Part shown: in pieces, positions 32,249 to 41,469 of the stretch
How positions within the stretch are numbered: position 1 is the stretch's first letter
How the letters are laid out: each line of letters begins with the position of its first letter
Source: an uncultured Acholeplasma sp.
Lineage (GTDB): Bacteria; Bacillota_I; Bacilli_A; Acholeplasmatales; Acholeplasmataceae
NCBI GenBank assembly: GCA_937934685.1
Contig: CALGYU010000016.1
Location: forward strand, 1-42,364
Reading direction: 5' to 3'
DNA length: 42,364 nucleotides
Translations under genes and position numbers: made by a program
Notes under the pieces: model-generated
What the model was told of the DNA's origin: nothing
What the model saw: the letters and a program-made list of their open reading frames with translations, nothing else
Databases searched by the model: none

Positions 32249-32497
32249 TTATCCTAAGATTGAAGCGATGTCCTTAATTGCTTGCTCGGCGTGTGGTCCG
32301 GTTGCTACAATTTTGACGTTTTCTCCTTTAGGTACTGCTAATGACATTAAACCAAGAATAGATTTTAAATCTACTGTTTTATCCTTGTAGTATAGTTTAA
32401 TATCTACTGCGTATTTTGATGCTGTTTGAACTACTTTAGCTGCTAAGCTAGCGTGAAGCCCTGCAGTACTTCCAATTACGATTTCTTTTTCCATCAT
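32249..32497 (-). CDS. ptsH: HPr-like phosphocarrier protein with altered active-site loop
   Basis: An 82-aa HPr. Starting at ATG 32497 (MMEKEIVIG), numbering falls exactly on the family: His15 in TAGLHASLA and regulatory Ser46 in LKSILGLMSLAVPKG. The SD GGAG lies about 10 bases upstream; GTG 32506 is within it. In ordinary HPr the active loop is HARPA; here Arg17 is Ser and Pro18 is Leu, so the residue that stabilises phospho-His is missing. Ser46 and its flanks are intact. A regulatory role as CcpA cofactor may outweigh sugar phosphotransfer. No enzyme I or EII gene is in the window. Confidence 0.9.
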   Translation of the reverse strand: MMEKEIVIGSTAGLHASLAAKVVQTASKYAVDIKLYYKDKTVDLKSILGLMSLAVPKGENVKIVATGPHAEQAIKDIASILG

Positions 32498-32516
32498 ATG
32501 ACACACTCTCCTTTAA

Positions 32517-33059
32517 TTAGAACATTGGTGGGGTACTAATCCATAGAACTCTTGCTGGCTGACTTCCAAGATTAATTAAATAATGTTCTTTATTTGCTAA
32601 GTAGTAAAAGGTTTCTCCCTTTTTAACTACGTATCTTTTTTTATTTAATACTAGGACAATTTGTCCTTCTAATACATAACCAAATTCTTCTCCTGGATGT
32701 GGATCATCAATTTCTGATTGGCCCCCAGGTTGAATTTCTATCATGATTGGTTCCATTTCATACTTTAATGCGTTGGGTACTATCCAACTAATGGTATGAC
32801 TCAGTTCTTCATTTTCTTTTTCATAGAAATCTTCTTTGGTGTGAACTGGTTCAAAATCTTCTTCTACTTTTCCAAAAAATTCATAGACTGGTGTTCCTAA
32901 TACTTCTAAGATTGAAAACAGTGTTTGTATAGAAGGAGAGGTTAGATTGTTTTCAAGTTGTGAAATATATCCTTTAGTTAACTCAACTCTATTAGCAAGT
33001 TCTTCTTGTGTTAGATTATTTCCCAATCTTAAAGCTCTAATCTTTTTTCCTATATCCAT
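32517..33059 (-). CDS. XRE-family regulator with C-terminal cupin domain
   Basis: 180 aa: an HTH-XRE domain (residues 1-62, IRALRLGNNLTQEELANRV, LTKGYISQLENNLTSPSI) followed by a cupin barrel (about 105-178, with HPGEEFGYVLEGQIVLVL and KKGETFYYLANKEHYLIN). Proteins of this build (PuuR/SinR-like with cupin) usually sense a small metabolite. It sits inside pgk-ptsH-tpiA with TAATG overlap to pgk and 19 bases before ptsH, so control of carbon or polyamine genes is plausible but unproven. Confidence 0.88.
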   Translation of the reverse strand: MDIGKKIRALRLGNNLTQEELANRVELTKGYISQLENNLTSPSIQTLFSILEVLGTPVYEFFGKVEEDFEPVHTKEDFYEKENEELSHTISWIVPNALKYEMEPIMIEIQPGGQSEIDDPHPGEEFGYVLEGQIVLVLNKKRYVVKKGETFYYLANKEHYLINLGSQPARVLWISTPPMF

Positions 33060-34255
33060 TATTTATCCTTTACGCAATCAATACCTGGTAAGACTTTTCC
33101 TTCAAGATATTCTAATGATGCTCCGCCACCTGTAGAGATGTGTGAGAATTGATCTTCTAATCCAAATTTAGCAACTGCGGCTGCTGAATCTCCTCCACCG
33201 ATGATTGTGATTGCATTACCTTGAAGTTTACCTATTGTTTTTGCAATTGTTTTAGTTCCGTTAGCGAAACTATCAAATTCAAAGACCCCTAACGGTCCAT
33301 TCCATACCACTGTTTTTGCATCTTTAATATAGTTTTCAAAAATCTTAATTGTTTTTGGTCCGATGTCTAGTCCCATTTCATCTGCTGGTATTGAAGTAAA
33401 GTCTCTAATCGTTACTTCAGTGTCTGGGCTAAATTCTTTACCACAAACAACGTCTTCTCCTAAGATGATTTTTCCGTTAGCTAAGTCTAGTAATTCTTTT
33501 GCTAAGTCTAGTTTATCTGCCTCAACTAAACTTTTACCTACTTCAAGTCCTTGAGCTTTTAAGAATGTGAAGGCCATGCCGCCACCAATTAAAATATGAT
33601 CAGCTACTTTTAGTAGATTTTTAATAACTTCTATTTTATCTGAAACTTTAGCTCCTCCCAATACCGCAACAAACGGTCTTTGTGGGTTTTCTAATGTGCC
33701 TCCGATAAAGTTGATTTCTTTTTCTAATAATAATCCGGCTACAGCTTCACTGATATTGCTTGCAATTCCAACGTTTGATGCGTGTGCTCTATGTGCTGTA
33801 CCAAAAGCATCGTTGATGAACACATCACCTAAGCTTGCCCAGTATTTACCTAATTCTGGATCGTTTTTACTTTCTTTTTTACCATCTAAGTCTTCAAATC
33901 TTGTGTTTTCAAACATTAAGACTTCTCCTGGTTTTAAGGCTGAGACAGCTTTTTCTAATTGTTCCCCTCTGGTTTCAGGGATGAACTCAACTGGTTTGTT
34001 TAGTAACTCTGAAAGTCTTTGAGCAACTGCTTTTAAACTGTTTTTAGCTTTGTCTGCTTCTTCTTTAATTCTTCCTAAATGTGAAAATAATATTAATTTC
34101 CCACCTTGCTCAATGACATATTGAATGGTCGGTAAAGCCGCTACAATTCTTGTATCATCAGTGATGACACCATCTTTAAGTGGAACGTTAAAATCCACTC
34201 TGATTAATACTTTTTTATTGTTTAATTCAATGTCTCTAATTGTCTTTTTTGCCAT
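33059..34255 (-). CDS. pgk: Phosphoglycerate kinase
   Basis: 398-aa two-domain kinase of lower glycolysis. N-terminal [11 protein letters not shown], basic-patch SHLGR and [10 protein letters not shown], interdomain [14 protein letters not shown], and nucleotide-binding [14 protein letters not shown] and [21 protein letters not shown] precedes the ATG. First gene of the pgk-XRE/cupin-ptsH-tpiA operon; an extended -10 TGATATAAT lies at 34291-34299. Confidence 0.97.
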   Translation of the reverse strand: MAKKTIRDIELNNKKVLIRVDFNVPLKDGVITDDTRIVAALPTIQYVIEQGGKLILFSHLGRIKEEADKAKNSLKAVAQRLSELLNKPVEFIPETRGEQLEKAVSALKPGEVLMFENTRFEDLDGKKESKNDPELGKYWASLGDVFINDAFGTAHRAHASNVGIASNISEAVAGLLLEKEINFIGGTLENPQRPFVAVLGGAKVSDKIEVIKNLLKVADHILIGGGMAFTFLKAQGLEVGKSLVEADKLDLAKELLDLANGKIILGEDVVCGKEFSPDTEVTIRDFTSIPADEMGLDIGPKTIKIFENYIKDAKTVVWNGPLGVFEFDSFANGTKTIAKTIGKLQGNAITIIGGGDSAAAVAKFGLEDQFSHISTGGGASLEYLEGKVLPGIDCVKDK

Positions 34256-34290
34256 GTTAATCCTCCTAAGCGTCTTAAATCTTCTCTTTC

Positions 34291-34299
34291 ATTATATCA
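34291..34299 (-). promoter_or_regulatory. Extended -10 promoter of the pgk operon
   Basis: TGATATAAT on the minus strand, 35 bases upstream of the pgk ATG. No convincing -35 at normal spacing. Confidence 0.6.
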
Positions 34300-34338
34300 C
34301 TTATTTTTGTCTATTTCCACAACGCAAAGTCTCTTTTG

Positions 34339-34740
34339 TTATTTTAAACTTAATTTGTAGTGACGTATTTCATTTATTTTATGAACTATGTTTACATATT
34401 GTTGTTCGGTTATTTTTATGGTAAGTGATGTTTGATCATAAAAAGTGATGTTTGTTTGGTTTTTTAAGAAAACGATGTGTTGGATATTGGCGTAGTTTAT
34501 CCAGATGTTTTCATAATTTCTAAAGGCTTGGGTTGAAAATAAAATGAGTGATTCATTGATGATTATAGGTATTTTATAAGATATTTTTAAGTGTTTTTTT
34601 ACACTTTTTAAATACCCATCTAACGTAAATAAATGTTTTTCACATAGTTTTTTTATGAATGTCAGTTGTGTTATTGAATATGTTTCTTCTTTTTGATTAA
34701 AAACGGTGCATCCGCTAGATGTATTGATGATATATTTCAT
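34339..34740 (-). CDS. ComK-like protein (short)
   Basis: A 133-aa basic protein that I read as a shortened member of the ComK competence-regulator family. The segment YLKSVKKHLKISYKIPIIIN, then ILFSTQAFRNYENIWINYANI and a closing TNITFYDQTSLTIKI strand, follows ComK's order (SSYxGRK...KxPIxV, IFxFPT...WI..., F.NG...L.I). It lacks the longer C-terminal region of Bacillus ComK. No ribosome-binding site is visible: TTTCTTTAAAAAAATG precedes the ATG, which directly follows the U tract of the upstream terminator. Expression may be low or conditional. Remote-homology call, moderate confidence. Confidence 0.55.
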   Translation of the reverse strand: MKYIINTSSGCTVFNQKEETYSITQLTFIKKLCEKHLFTLDGYLKSVKKHLKISYKIPIIINESLILFSTQAFRNYENIWINYANIQHIVFLKNQTNITFYDQTSLTIKITEQQYVNIVHKINEIRHYKLSLK

Positions 34741-34747
34741 TTTTTTA

Positions 34748-34776
34748 AAGAAAAAAGAGAGCTTATTCGCTCTCTT
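34748..34776 (-). terminator. Terminator of the sugar-ABC ATPase gene
   Basis: GAGAGC / GCTCTC stem (34757-34774) with a 6-base loop and a U6 tract on the minus strand, overlapping the stop codon. Confidence 0.85.
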
Positions 34777-35890
34777 GTTTAAGTACTAATGCTAATTCTG
34801 TTTCTGGATCAAAGAAATGACATTTGTTCATATCAAATGCTAATTTAACTTCTTGTCCAATTTCGATATGTTTAGCTTCGATACTAGCACATACACTTGC
34901 CTCTTCAACTTCAAAGAAGATATTTGTTTCAGATCCTAATAACTCTGATAAGCTTACCTTTACGTTAATGGTTGCATCTGGATAAGTTTCTAATACAACT
35001 GCTTCATCATGAATGTCTTCTGGTCTAATACCTAGTACAACTTCTTTTCCTACAAAATCGTTATCTTTTAGAATTTGAAGTTTTCCTTCAGGTACTAAAA
35101 TATCGATACCTTTAGCTGTAAACTGTCCTTTTTCATCCACTATTCCTTTAATGAAGTTCATTGGTGGCGTTCCCATAAATCCTGCAACAAACATATTTAC
35201 TGGGTGATCATAAATCACTTTTGGTGTATCTACTTGTTGGATGTATCCGTCTCTCATAACAACAATTCTATCAGCCATTGTCATCGCTTCGATTTGGTCG
35301 TGAGTTACGTATACTGCTGTTGTGTTATATTTTTCAGCGATATCACGGTGAATTCTACTAAGTTCTGTTCTCATGTGAACACGTAATTTAGCATCTAAGT
35401 TTGATAGTGGTTCGTCTAATAAGAATACTTTTGCTTCACGAACAATTGCACGTCCTAATGCAACACGTTGTCTTTGTCCACCTGATAATGCTTTAGGTTT
35501 ACGTTGTAAATATGGTGTTAATCCTAGGATTTCTGCTGCTTCTTTTACTCTTACATCAATTTCTTCTTTTGAGAATTTACGTAATTTTAAACCATATCCC
35601 ATGTTATCATATACAGTCATATGTGGGTATAATGCATAACTTTGGAAAACCATGGCGATATCTCTATCTTTAGGTGATTTATCGTTAACTAAAACGCCAT
35701 CGATAAAAAATTCTCCGGTTGTAATTTCTTCTAATCCTGCAATCATACGTAATGTGGTTGATTTCCCACATCCTGAAGGTCCTACTAATACTAAAAACTC
35801 TTTGTCTTTAACTTCTAGGTTAAAATCAAATACTGCTTGTACCCCGTTTGGGTATACTTTATTAATGTTGACTAATTCTAATTTTGCCAT
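34763..35890 (-). CDS. Sugar ABC transporter ATPase (MsmX/UgpC/MalK type)
   Basis: 375-aa ATPase of the CUT1 carbohydrate ABC family. Walker [11 protein letters not shown]-loop [17 protein letters not shown], signature [15 protein letters not shown], Walker [14 protein letters not shown]-loop [12 protein letters not shown], then a C-terminal TOBE/OB regulatory domain from about residue 240. No permease or binding protein is nearby, so it is likely a shared ATPase for several importers, as MsmX is in Bacillus. ATG 35890 is chosen because AGGAG lies 8 bases upstream. A near-cre sequence lies about 40-50 bases upstream. Confidence 0.9.
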   Translation of the reverse strand: MAKLELVNINKVYPNGVQAVFDFNLEVKDKEFLVLVGPSGCGKSTTLRMIAGLEEITTGEFFIDGVLVNDKSPKDRDIAMVFQSYALYPHMTVYDNMGYGLKLRKFSKEEIDVRVKEAAEILGLTPYLQRKPKALSGGQRQRVALGRAIVREAKVFLLDEPLSNLDAKLRVHMRTELSRIHRDIAEKYNTTAVYVTHDQIEAMTMADRIVVMRDGYIQQVDTPKVIYDHPVNMFVAGFMGTPPMNFIKGIVDEKGQFTAKGIDILVPEGKLQILKDNDFVGKEVVLGIRPEDIHDEAVVLETYPDATINVKVSLSELLGSETNIFFEVEEASVCASIEAKHIEIGQEVKLAFDMNKCHFFDPETELALVLKQESE

Positions 35891-35928
35891 TATTAACACT
35901 CCTTTGTTTATTCAACTATTATTTTACC

Positions 35929-35942
35929 AAAAAAGCGGTTAC
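35929..35942. promoter_or_regulatory. Near-cre sequence upstream of the sugar-ABC ATPase
   Basis: AAAAAGCGGTTACT on the plus strand agrees with the cre consensus TGWAARCGYTWNCW at 11-12 of 14 positions, keeping the central CG. It lies just upstream of a TAAAAT (minus strand), where CcpA binding would repress. Weak evidence on its own. Confidence 0.35.
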
Positions 35943-35975
35943 TTTTCTATGTGCAAACTGCCCATATTTTTTTAT

Positions 35976-36518
35976 TTATTTAATGAAATAGTAAATGATG
36001 AAAGCATCTTCAAATGTTTTTAAATCATAATCTGTTTCTTTTTTAAATTTATCAAGCCTTTGAATTAAAGTGTTTCTGTGAAGATACATTTTAGAAGCTG
36101 TTTGTGTGATATTTTGATTGTTTTCTAAAAAGATTTTTGCGGTTTCAAGCATTTCAAAAGATAGGTTTTTTAGTTTCTCTGGTTTAAAGACTAAATGACT
36201 TTGTTCTTTGATCATATGAATGAGTAGTTTTTTTTCATCTAATATGATTTGATGTAACACTTCGGTGTTAAAATATGTGATGATTTTTTCATAATTTTCA
36301 TCGTCTTGATTAGAAACATAGGCGATGATATCGGTTAATAAATCAGTGGTTAGATTTTCTAAAATCTCATAAACGGTTTCTTTTTCTTGATGGGTAAAGA
36401 TGATCATCATTTCATCTTTTACCATGATTTTAACAGGATCAAAAAGATCGTGTATGATTTCATTGATGTTAAGATCTTTGTTGATTTTATTTTTAAATTT
36501 TAAAATTAAATATCTCAT
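35976..36518 (-). CDS. PucR/CdaR-type HTH protein
   Basis: A 180-aa protein whose last ~60 residues match the PucR C-terminal helix-turn-helix (LETAKIFLENNQNITQTASK, LHRNTLIQRLDKFKKETDYD, FEDAFIIYYFI). The first ~120 residues have no recognisable sensor domain, and the protein is much shorter than typical PucR regulators, so it could be a minimal or degraded member. Its -10 is TGATATAAT near 36546; the GGGAT ribosome-binding site is weak. It lies between sufB and the ABC ATPase; the target is unknown. Confidence 0.7.
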   Translation of the reverse strand: MRYLILKFKNKINKDLNINEIIHDLFDPVKIMVKDEMMIIFTHQEKETVYEILENLTTDLLTDIIAYVSNQDDENYEKIITYFNTEVLHQIILDEKKLLIHMIKEQSHLVFKPEKLKNLSFEMLETAKIFLENNQNITQTASKMYLHRNTLIQRLDKFKKETDYDLKTFEDAFIIYYFIK

Positions 36519-36590
36519 ATGATCAATCCCGCTTTCTTATTTTAAATTATATCATATTTAAGTACTCTATGTTTTTTATTTAGTATTTTA

Positions 36591-36620
36591 AAAATAAAAG
36601 AGTTGGGATTTCCAACTCTT
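36591..36620 (-). terminator. Terminator of the suf operon
   Basis: GAGTTGG / CCAACTC stem (36600-36618) with a 5-base loop, then TTTTATTTTT on the minus strand, just after the sufB stop. Confidence 0.9.
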
Positions 36621-36625
36621 CTTAA

Positions 36626-38035
36626 TTATCCTAATGAACCTTCCATCTCAAGTTTAATGAGTTGGTTAAGTTCAACTGCATACTCCATAGGCAACTCTTT
36701 AGCAAAAGGCTCAATAAAGCCCATAACAATCATTTCTGTTGCTTCTGCTTCACTTAATCCTCTACTCATTAAATAAAAGAGTTGGTCTTCAGATATTTTT
36801 GAAACAGTTGCTTCGTGTTGTAAAAAGACATCACTGTTTTTAACCACATTAAGTGGAATGGTATCACTTGTTGAAATACCATCTAATAAAATGGTGTCAC
36901 ACTCAATGTTAGACTTAGCTCCTTTTGCGTTTTTGCTAAATAACACTTTCCCACGATAGTTTACAGCACCTCCACCTCTTGCAATAGATTTAGAGATGAT
37001 ATTTGAGGTTGTATTTGGTGCTAAATGAATCATTCTAGCTCCAGCATCTTGCCATTGTCCTTTACCTGCAAAAGCGATACTAATGGTTGTTCCTTTAGCT
37101 CTTTCTTCTAAAAGGATACAAGATGGGTATTTCATGTTCACGTTAGACCCGATGTTTCCATCAATCCATTCCATGTGTCCACCTTCATAAACATGAGCTC
37201 TTTTAGTAACTAGGTTTATGACGTTATCTGACCAGTTTTGGATGGTGGTATATCTACAAGTCGCATCCTTTTTAACAATGATTTCTACAATAGCTGCATG
37301 TAGGCTATCTTTTGTATAAACCGGTGCGGTACATCCTTCAACGTAGTTCACATAAGCGCCTTCATCTACAATGATTAAGGTTCTTTCAAATTGTCCCATT
37401 TGTTCTGAGTTGATTCTAAAGTATGATTGTAGTGGTTTAGGGACATGAACGCCTTTTGGAATGTAGATAAATGATCCTCCACTCCAAACAGCGCTGTTTA
37501 AAGCTGCGTATTTGTTGTCATCGTTTTTAACAACCGTTCCAAAATATTGTTTAAATAATTCTGGATATTCTCTTAAAGCAGTATCTGTATCAACATAAAT
37601 AACTCCTAGGTCATCTAATTCTTTTTGTGTACTGTGATAAACAACCTCTGATTCAAACTGTGTGGATACGCCTGATAAGTAGTTTCTTTCTGCTTGTGGA
37701 ATACCTAATCTTTCAAATGTTTCTTTGATTTTTTCTGGTACTTCATCCCAATTTGTTTCAGCTCTATCACTTGATTTGATGTAGTATGTAAAATCATCAA
37801 AATTAATGAATGATAAATCTGGTCCCCAATTTGGATTTGGTATTTCTATAAATTTTTTATAACTATCTAATCTATATTGTGTCATCCAGTCATCTTCTTT
37901 TTTGATTTGACTGATTTGTTTTACGATGTCTGGGTTAATGCCTTTTCCTATATTTAAAACGGGTTCTGATTCTGTTACAAAACCGTATTGATAATCACCA
38001 ATGATTGAATCTATTTTTTTCTTATTGTCATCCAT
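36626..38035 (-). CDS. sufB: Fe-S cluster assembly scaffold SufB
   Basis: 469-aa scaffold of the SufBC2D complex on which Fe-S clusters form. Typical blocks: [46 protein letters not shown], and the C-terminal [14 protein letters not shown] and [20 protein letters not shown] shared with SufD. Last gene of sufCDSUB, 4 bases after sufU. Confidence 0.96.
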   Translation of the reverse strand: MDDNKKKIDSIIGDYQYGFVTESEPVLNIGKGINPDIVKQISQIKKEDDWMTQYRLDSYKKFIEIPNPNWGPDLSFINFDDFTYYIKSSDRAETNWDEVPEKIKETFERLGIPQAERNYLSGVSTQFESEVVYHSTQKELDDLGVIYVDTDTALREYPELFKQYFGTVVKNDDNKYAALNSAVWSGGSFIYIPKGVHVPKPLQSYFRINSEQMGQFERTLIIVDEGAYVNYVEGCTAPVYTKDSLHAAIVEIIVKKDATCRYTTIQNWSDNVINLVTKRAHVYEGGHMEWIDGNIGSNVNMKYPSCILLEERAKGTTISIAFAGKGQWQDAGARMIHLAPNTTSNIISKSIARGGGAVNYRGKVLFSKNAKGAKSNIECDTILLDGISTSDTIPLNVVKNSDVFLQHEATVSKISEDQLFYLMSRGLSEAEATEMIVMGFIEPFAKELPMEYAVELNQLIKLEMEGSLG

Positions 38036-38039
38036 AAGA

Positions 38040-38468
38040 TCACTCCTTATTATTTAACCCCTTTTCTATTGCTTTCCAAGATAAGGTTGCGCATTTTACT
38101 CTTGCAGGAAATTGCGCTACACCTTGGTAAACAACAGCATCTCCGGTTAAAATATTTTCGTTATATTGATGTCCTTGTATCATTTCATAAAATTCATGAA
38201 TGATTTTTTCTGCATTATTTATGCTTTGTTCTTTTAATGTCACAGACATAACAGATGCTGAGGAACAACAAATAGAACATCCTGTTCCTAAGTGTCTAAT
38301 GTCTGTTATGACATCATTTTCTATTTTCATTTGGACCATAATATCATCACCACAAGAAGGGTTGTTCATATGAATGGTTAAATAACTACCATCATTAAGA
38401 AGTCCTTTATTTTGTGGGTTTTTATAGTGATCCATAATCACTTGTCTATATAAATTTTGTATATCCAT
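38040..38468 (-). CDS. sufU: Sulfurtransferase SufU
   Basis: 142-aa zinc protein that accepts persulfide sulfur from SufS. Ligands are visible: Cys in NPSCGDD, Cys in [12 protein letters not shown] and Cys in RVKCATLSW. The insertion between the second and third ligand regions distinguishes SufU from scaffold IscU. ATG 38468 follows GGTG by 6 bases; the TTG and GTG further upstream are rejected. With sufS as neighbour, sulfur passes SufS to SufU to SufB. Confidence 0.93.
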   Translation of the reverse strand: MDIQNLYRQVIMDHYKNPQNKGLLNDGSYLTIHMNNPSCGDDIMVQMKIENDVITDIRHLGTGCSICCSSASVMSVTLKEQSINNAEKIIHEFYEMIQGHQYNENILTGDAVVYQGVAQFPARVKCATLSWKAIEKGLNNKE

Positions 38469-38473
38469 TTTTA

Positions 38474-39676
38474 TCACCAAAAACCATTAAAAAATTCTTT
38501 AGCCGCTTTTACCGCGTCTATGAATCGATCACAGTCTTCTTTTGTATTATAAATACCAAAAGAAGCTCTCAAAGTAGATGTCACTCCTAAAAACTGAGCA
38601 ACCAGTTGGGCACAATGATGTCCGGCTCTAATATAGACGTTTTTTTGATCTAAAACACTGGCTACATCATGTGGGTGAATATCCTCTATATTAAATGTAA
38701 TGATTGGGCTTTCTGTTTCTTTATTATAAATAGTTACCCCTTCTATTTGACTAAGTTTTTTAACCGTATATGCTCTTAAGGACATTTCATGTTCATATAT
38801 TGTCTTTAAGCCAATAGATTCAATAAATTTAATTGCTTCTTTAAAGGCGATGACCTCACCTATAACTGGTGTTCCTGCTTCAAACTTATGTGGAATGTCT
38901 TTCCAAGTTGAGTGATCTTTATATACCAAATGAGCCATTTCTCCGCCAAACTCAAATGGTGGTAAGTCATTTAATCTATTTTCTTTACCATATAAGATAC
39001 CTACACCATTTGGCCCATACATTTTATGCGCTGAAAAAGCCATAAAATCAACGTCTAAGGCTTTTACGTCTATTTCCATATGTGTTACTGCTTGAGCAGC
39101 ATCTAAGATGACTATGGCCCCTTTTTCGTGGGCTAGTCGTGTTATTTCTTCAATAGGTGTTTGATATCCTAAAACGTTAGAAACATATGTGATGGCAACA
39201 ACTTTGGTTTTATCTGTTAAGACTTTTTTAAAGTTTTCTACTGTAATTCGTCCGTCTTTGGTTAGTGGAATGTATTTTAATTCCGCTTTTTTATCTTTGG
39301 CAATGCTTTGCCAAGGGATGAGGGATGAATGGTGTTCTAATTCGGTTGTAATGATTTGATCGCCTGGTTGAATGTTTTTTTGATATGAGTATGCTAATTT
39401 GTTTAAAGCATCGGTTGTGCCTTTTGTAAAAATGATTTCCTCTGGCTTAGCGTGGATGAAGTTTGCTACAACATTTCTGGTTTCTTCAAAAGCTTGTGTG
39501 GCGTTATGTGCTAGTTTGTATACGCCTCTATGAATATTGGTTCCATTGTTGATGTAGTAGTCATTTAAGCTGTTAATGACTTCATCTAGTTTTAAAGAAG
39601 ATGCAGCCGTATCTAGGTATGTTACATCTTTGTTTTTTTCATAAAAGGGAAATCTTTTTTTTATTTCAGCGTTCAT
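38474..39676 (-). CDS. sufS: Cysteine desulfurase SufS
   Basis: 400-aa class-V-type PLP enzyme (group II desulfurase) that removes sulfur from cysteine. PLP Lys in FSAHKMYGPNGVG, PLP-contacting ELEHHSSLIPW, catalytic Cys in IRAGHHCAQLV (about residue 356). It sits between sufD and sufU. It could also supply sulfur to ThiI. Confidence 0.96.
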   Translation of the reverse strand: MNAEIKKRFPFYEKNKDVTYLDTAASSLKLDEVINSLNDYYINNGTNIHRGVYKLAHNATQAFEETRNVVANFIHAKPEEIIFTKGTTDALNKLAYSYQKNIQPGDQIITTELEHHSSLIPWQSIAKDKKAELKYIPLTKDGRITVENFKKVLTDKTKVVAITYVSNVLGYQTPIEEITRLAHEKGAIVILDAAQAVTHMEIDVKALDVDFMAFSAHKMYGPNGVGILYGKENRLNDLPPFEFGGEMAHLVYKDHSTWKDIPHKFEAGTPVIGEVIAFKEAIKFIESIGLKTIYEHEMSLRAYTVKKLSQIEGVTIYNKETESPIITFNIEDIHPHDVASVLDQKNVYIRAGHHCAQLVAQFLGVTSTLRASFGIYNTKEDCDRFIDAVKAAKEFFNGFW

Positions 39677-39680
39677 ATCA

Positions 39681-40562
39681 TCATATCCTTACATTCACTA
39701 ATTCAATAAATCTTTCTTTTAATTCTTCGTCTTCTATTTCTTCGATTAAGGGATTTAGTAATCCGTTAATGATTAATCGTTCTGCTTCTTGTTTGGTTAG
39801 TCCACGACTTTGTAGGTAATAAAGTGATTCTTCTTCTATACGACCGACTGTTGCGGCGTGGCCTGCACCTTGTAGGTCGTATTCATCGATTAATAAAATA
39901 GGGTTTACATCGATACGTGCCTCATCTGAGGTAATGATGCCTTTTAAGGTTTGATAAACGTTTGAGTTTTTCATACCTTTTTCTATTTTTTCAATCCCGT
40001 TTAGAACAACGACTCCTTTTTTACCAGCGATTCCGATGTTGGTCATATCACCGTTGGTGTTAGGTGCTTTATGTGTCATATAAACATCTATGACTTGATG
40101 GTTTTCATCACTTGAAACAGCTACTGCTCTAATTTTAACATTAGAACCTTCTCCTGAAACTAAAACATTTAATTTTGCTGTTAGTACATCACTGACTAGG
40201 CCTGCTAGTAATTCTAAATGTGCATTTCTTTCGGTAATAAAGTCGTGATTAATGATTGCTTGTTTACTTTCTAATGCAGCGATGAGTAAATATTTAACTT
40301 GTGTGTTTTCTTGTGCTGTGAGTTTAATTTTATAGTCACTATGTTGTTTGGTGTGATCTGTCACTTCAACAATCAATTTGACTTCACTATTTTTCCCTAC
40401 TAGAATTTCTATTTCTTCATGATTATCTTCTAGTAAAGTTATTTTTAAAGGTGCTTTTAAAACGGTGTTTTGCGGGATTGATAATTTTTGGTTTTCAAAA
40501 GTAATGTTTGCGTCGATGTCTTTTTCTACAATTTGATGGTTTTTAATCAAAATGCTTCCCAT
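39681..40562 (-). CDS. sufD: Fe-S cluster assembly protein SufD
   Basis: 293-aa SufB paralogue of the SufBC2D complex, shorter than many SufD (about 420) because the N-terminal region is reduced. The beta-helix core ends in LLIDEYDLQGAGHAATVGRIEEE and YYLQSRGLTKQEAERLIINGLL. Its ATG overlaps the sufC stop by one base. Confidence 0.92.
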   Translation of the reverse strand: MGSILIKNHQIVEKDIDANITFENQKLSIPQNTVLKAPLKITLLEDNHEEIEILVGKNSEVKLIVEVTDHTKQHSDYKIKLTAQENTQVKYLLIAALESKQAIINHDFITERNAHLELLAGLVSDVLTAKLNVLVSGEGSNVKIRAVAVSSDENHQVIDVYMTHKAPNTNGDMTNIGIAGKKGVVVLNGIEKIEKGMKNSNVYQTLKGIITSDEARIDVNPILLIDEYDLQGAGHAATVGRIEEESLYYLQSRGLTKQEAERLIINGLLNPLIEEIEDEELKERFIELVNVRI

Positions 40563-41329
40563 TAATTTTTACCTTCTTCAAAATCTATGCCCAATTCATC
40601 TTTTACCCATTGATATCCGTTTTGATCTATTTTTGTAATTAATTCTGCGCCACCAGTTAAGACAATTTTTCCATCAATCATGATGTGAACATGTGTTGGT
40701 TTAATATAGTCTAAAATTCTTTGGTAGTGTGTGATTAATACACACCCAAAATCTGGCCCAACCATTTGGCTGACATTTTCTCCAACAATTCTTAAAGCGT
40801 CAATATCTAATCCTGAATCTATTTCATCTAAAATAGCTATTTTAGGTTTAAGTGTTTTTAATTGAAGAATCTCATTTCTTTTTCTTTCCCCACCACTAAA
40901 TCCTTCATTTAAATATCTATGTGGTAGATCTTTTCTCATCTTTAAATCTTCAGCATTTTTTTCGTATTTTAAGATGAATTGAATTAAAGGAACATCGGTT
41001 CCTGATACTGCTTTTAAAGCTTGTCTCATAAAGTCACTGTTTGTAACTCCTGGAACTTCAGATGGGTATTGCATTGCTAGGAATAGTCCTGCACGCGCTC
41101 TTTCATCTACTTCCATTTCTAAAAGATTATCATCATCTAAGAATGCTTCTCCTTTAGTGACTTCATATTTTGGATGTCCCATAAGGGCACTAGCAAGGGT
41201 TGATTTTCCGGTTCCGTTTGGCCCCATAATCGCGTGTACCTCACCTGTCTTTACTTCTAGATTTACACCTTTTAAGATTTCTTTTGCATCTATTTCTACG
41301 TGCAAATCTTTTATTGCTAATTTTGACAT
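40562..41329 (-). CDS. sufC: Fe-S cluster assembly ATPase SufC
   Basis: 255-aa ABC-type ATPase that drives the SufBC2D complex. Walker A GPNGTGKST, signature EGFSGGERKRNEIL, Walker B AILDEIDSGLDIDAL, H-loop LITHYQRIL. First gene of sufCDSUB, with GGAGG and a TATAAT at 41364-41369. No sufA, sufE or sufR is adjacent. Confidence 0.97.
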   Translation of the reverse strand: MSKLAIKDLHVEIDAKEILKGVNLEVKTGEVHAIMGPNGTGKSTLASALMGHPKYEVTKGEAFLDDDNLLEMEVDERARAGLFLAMQYPSEVPGVTNSDFMRQALKAVSGTDVPLIQFILKYEKNAEDLKMRKDLPHRYLNEGFSGGERKRNEILQLKTLKPKIAILDEIDSGLDIDALRIVGENVSQMVGPDFGCVLITHYQRILDYIKPTHVHIMIDGKIVLTGGAELITKIDQNGYQWVKDELGIDFEEGKN

Positions 41330-41363
41330 TTTGTTTTTCCTCCTACAAATAATTCACTATCTT

Positions 41364-41369
41364 ATTATA
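41364..41369 (-). promoter_or_regulatory. -10 element of the suf operon
   Basis: Perfect TATAAT on the minus strand, 34 bases before sufC; the -35 region is an A-rich run without a clear match. Confidence 0.5.
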
Positions 41370-41414
41370 TATTATTATTCCTTTTTTTTCTATTCATATG
41401 GCTCTTTTCTTTTT

Positions 41415-41442
41415 TTTAAAACTACTCGTTTTGTGTTATAAT
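41415..41442 (+). promoter_or_regulatory. Promoter of the 41470 gene
   Basis: TTTAAA (41415-41420), 16-base spacer, TATAAT (41437-41442) with an extended TGT. Divergent from the suf promoter. Confidence 0.65.
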
Positions 41443-41469
41443 TAAGATACTAAATTTAAGGAGTCTTTT

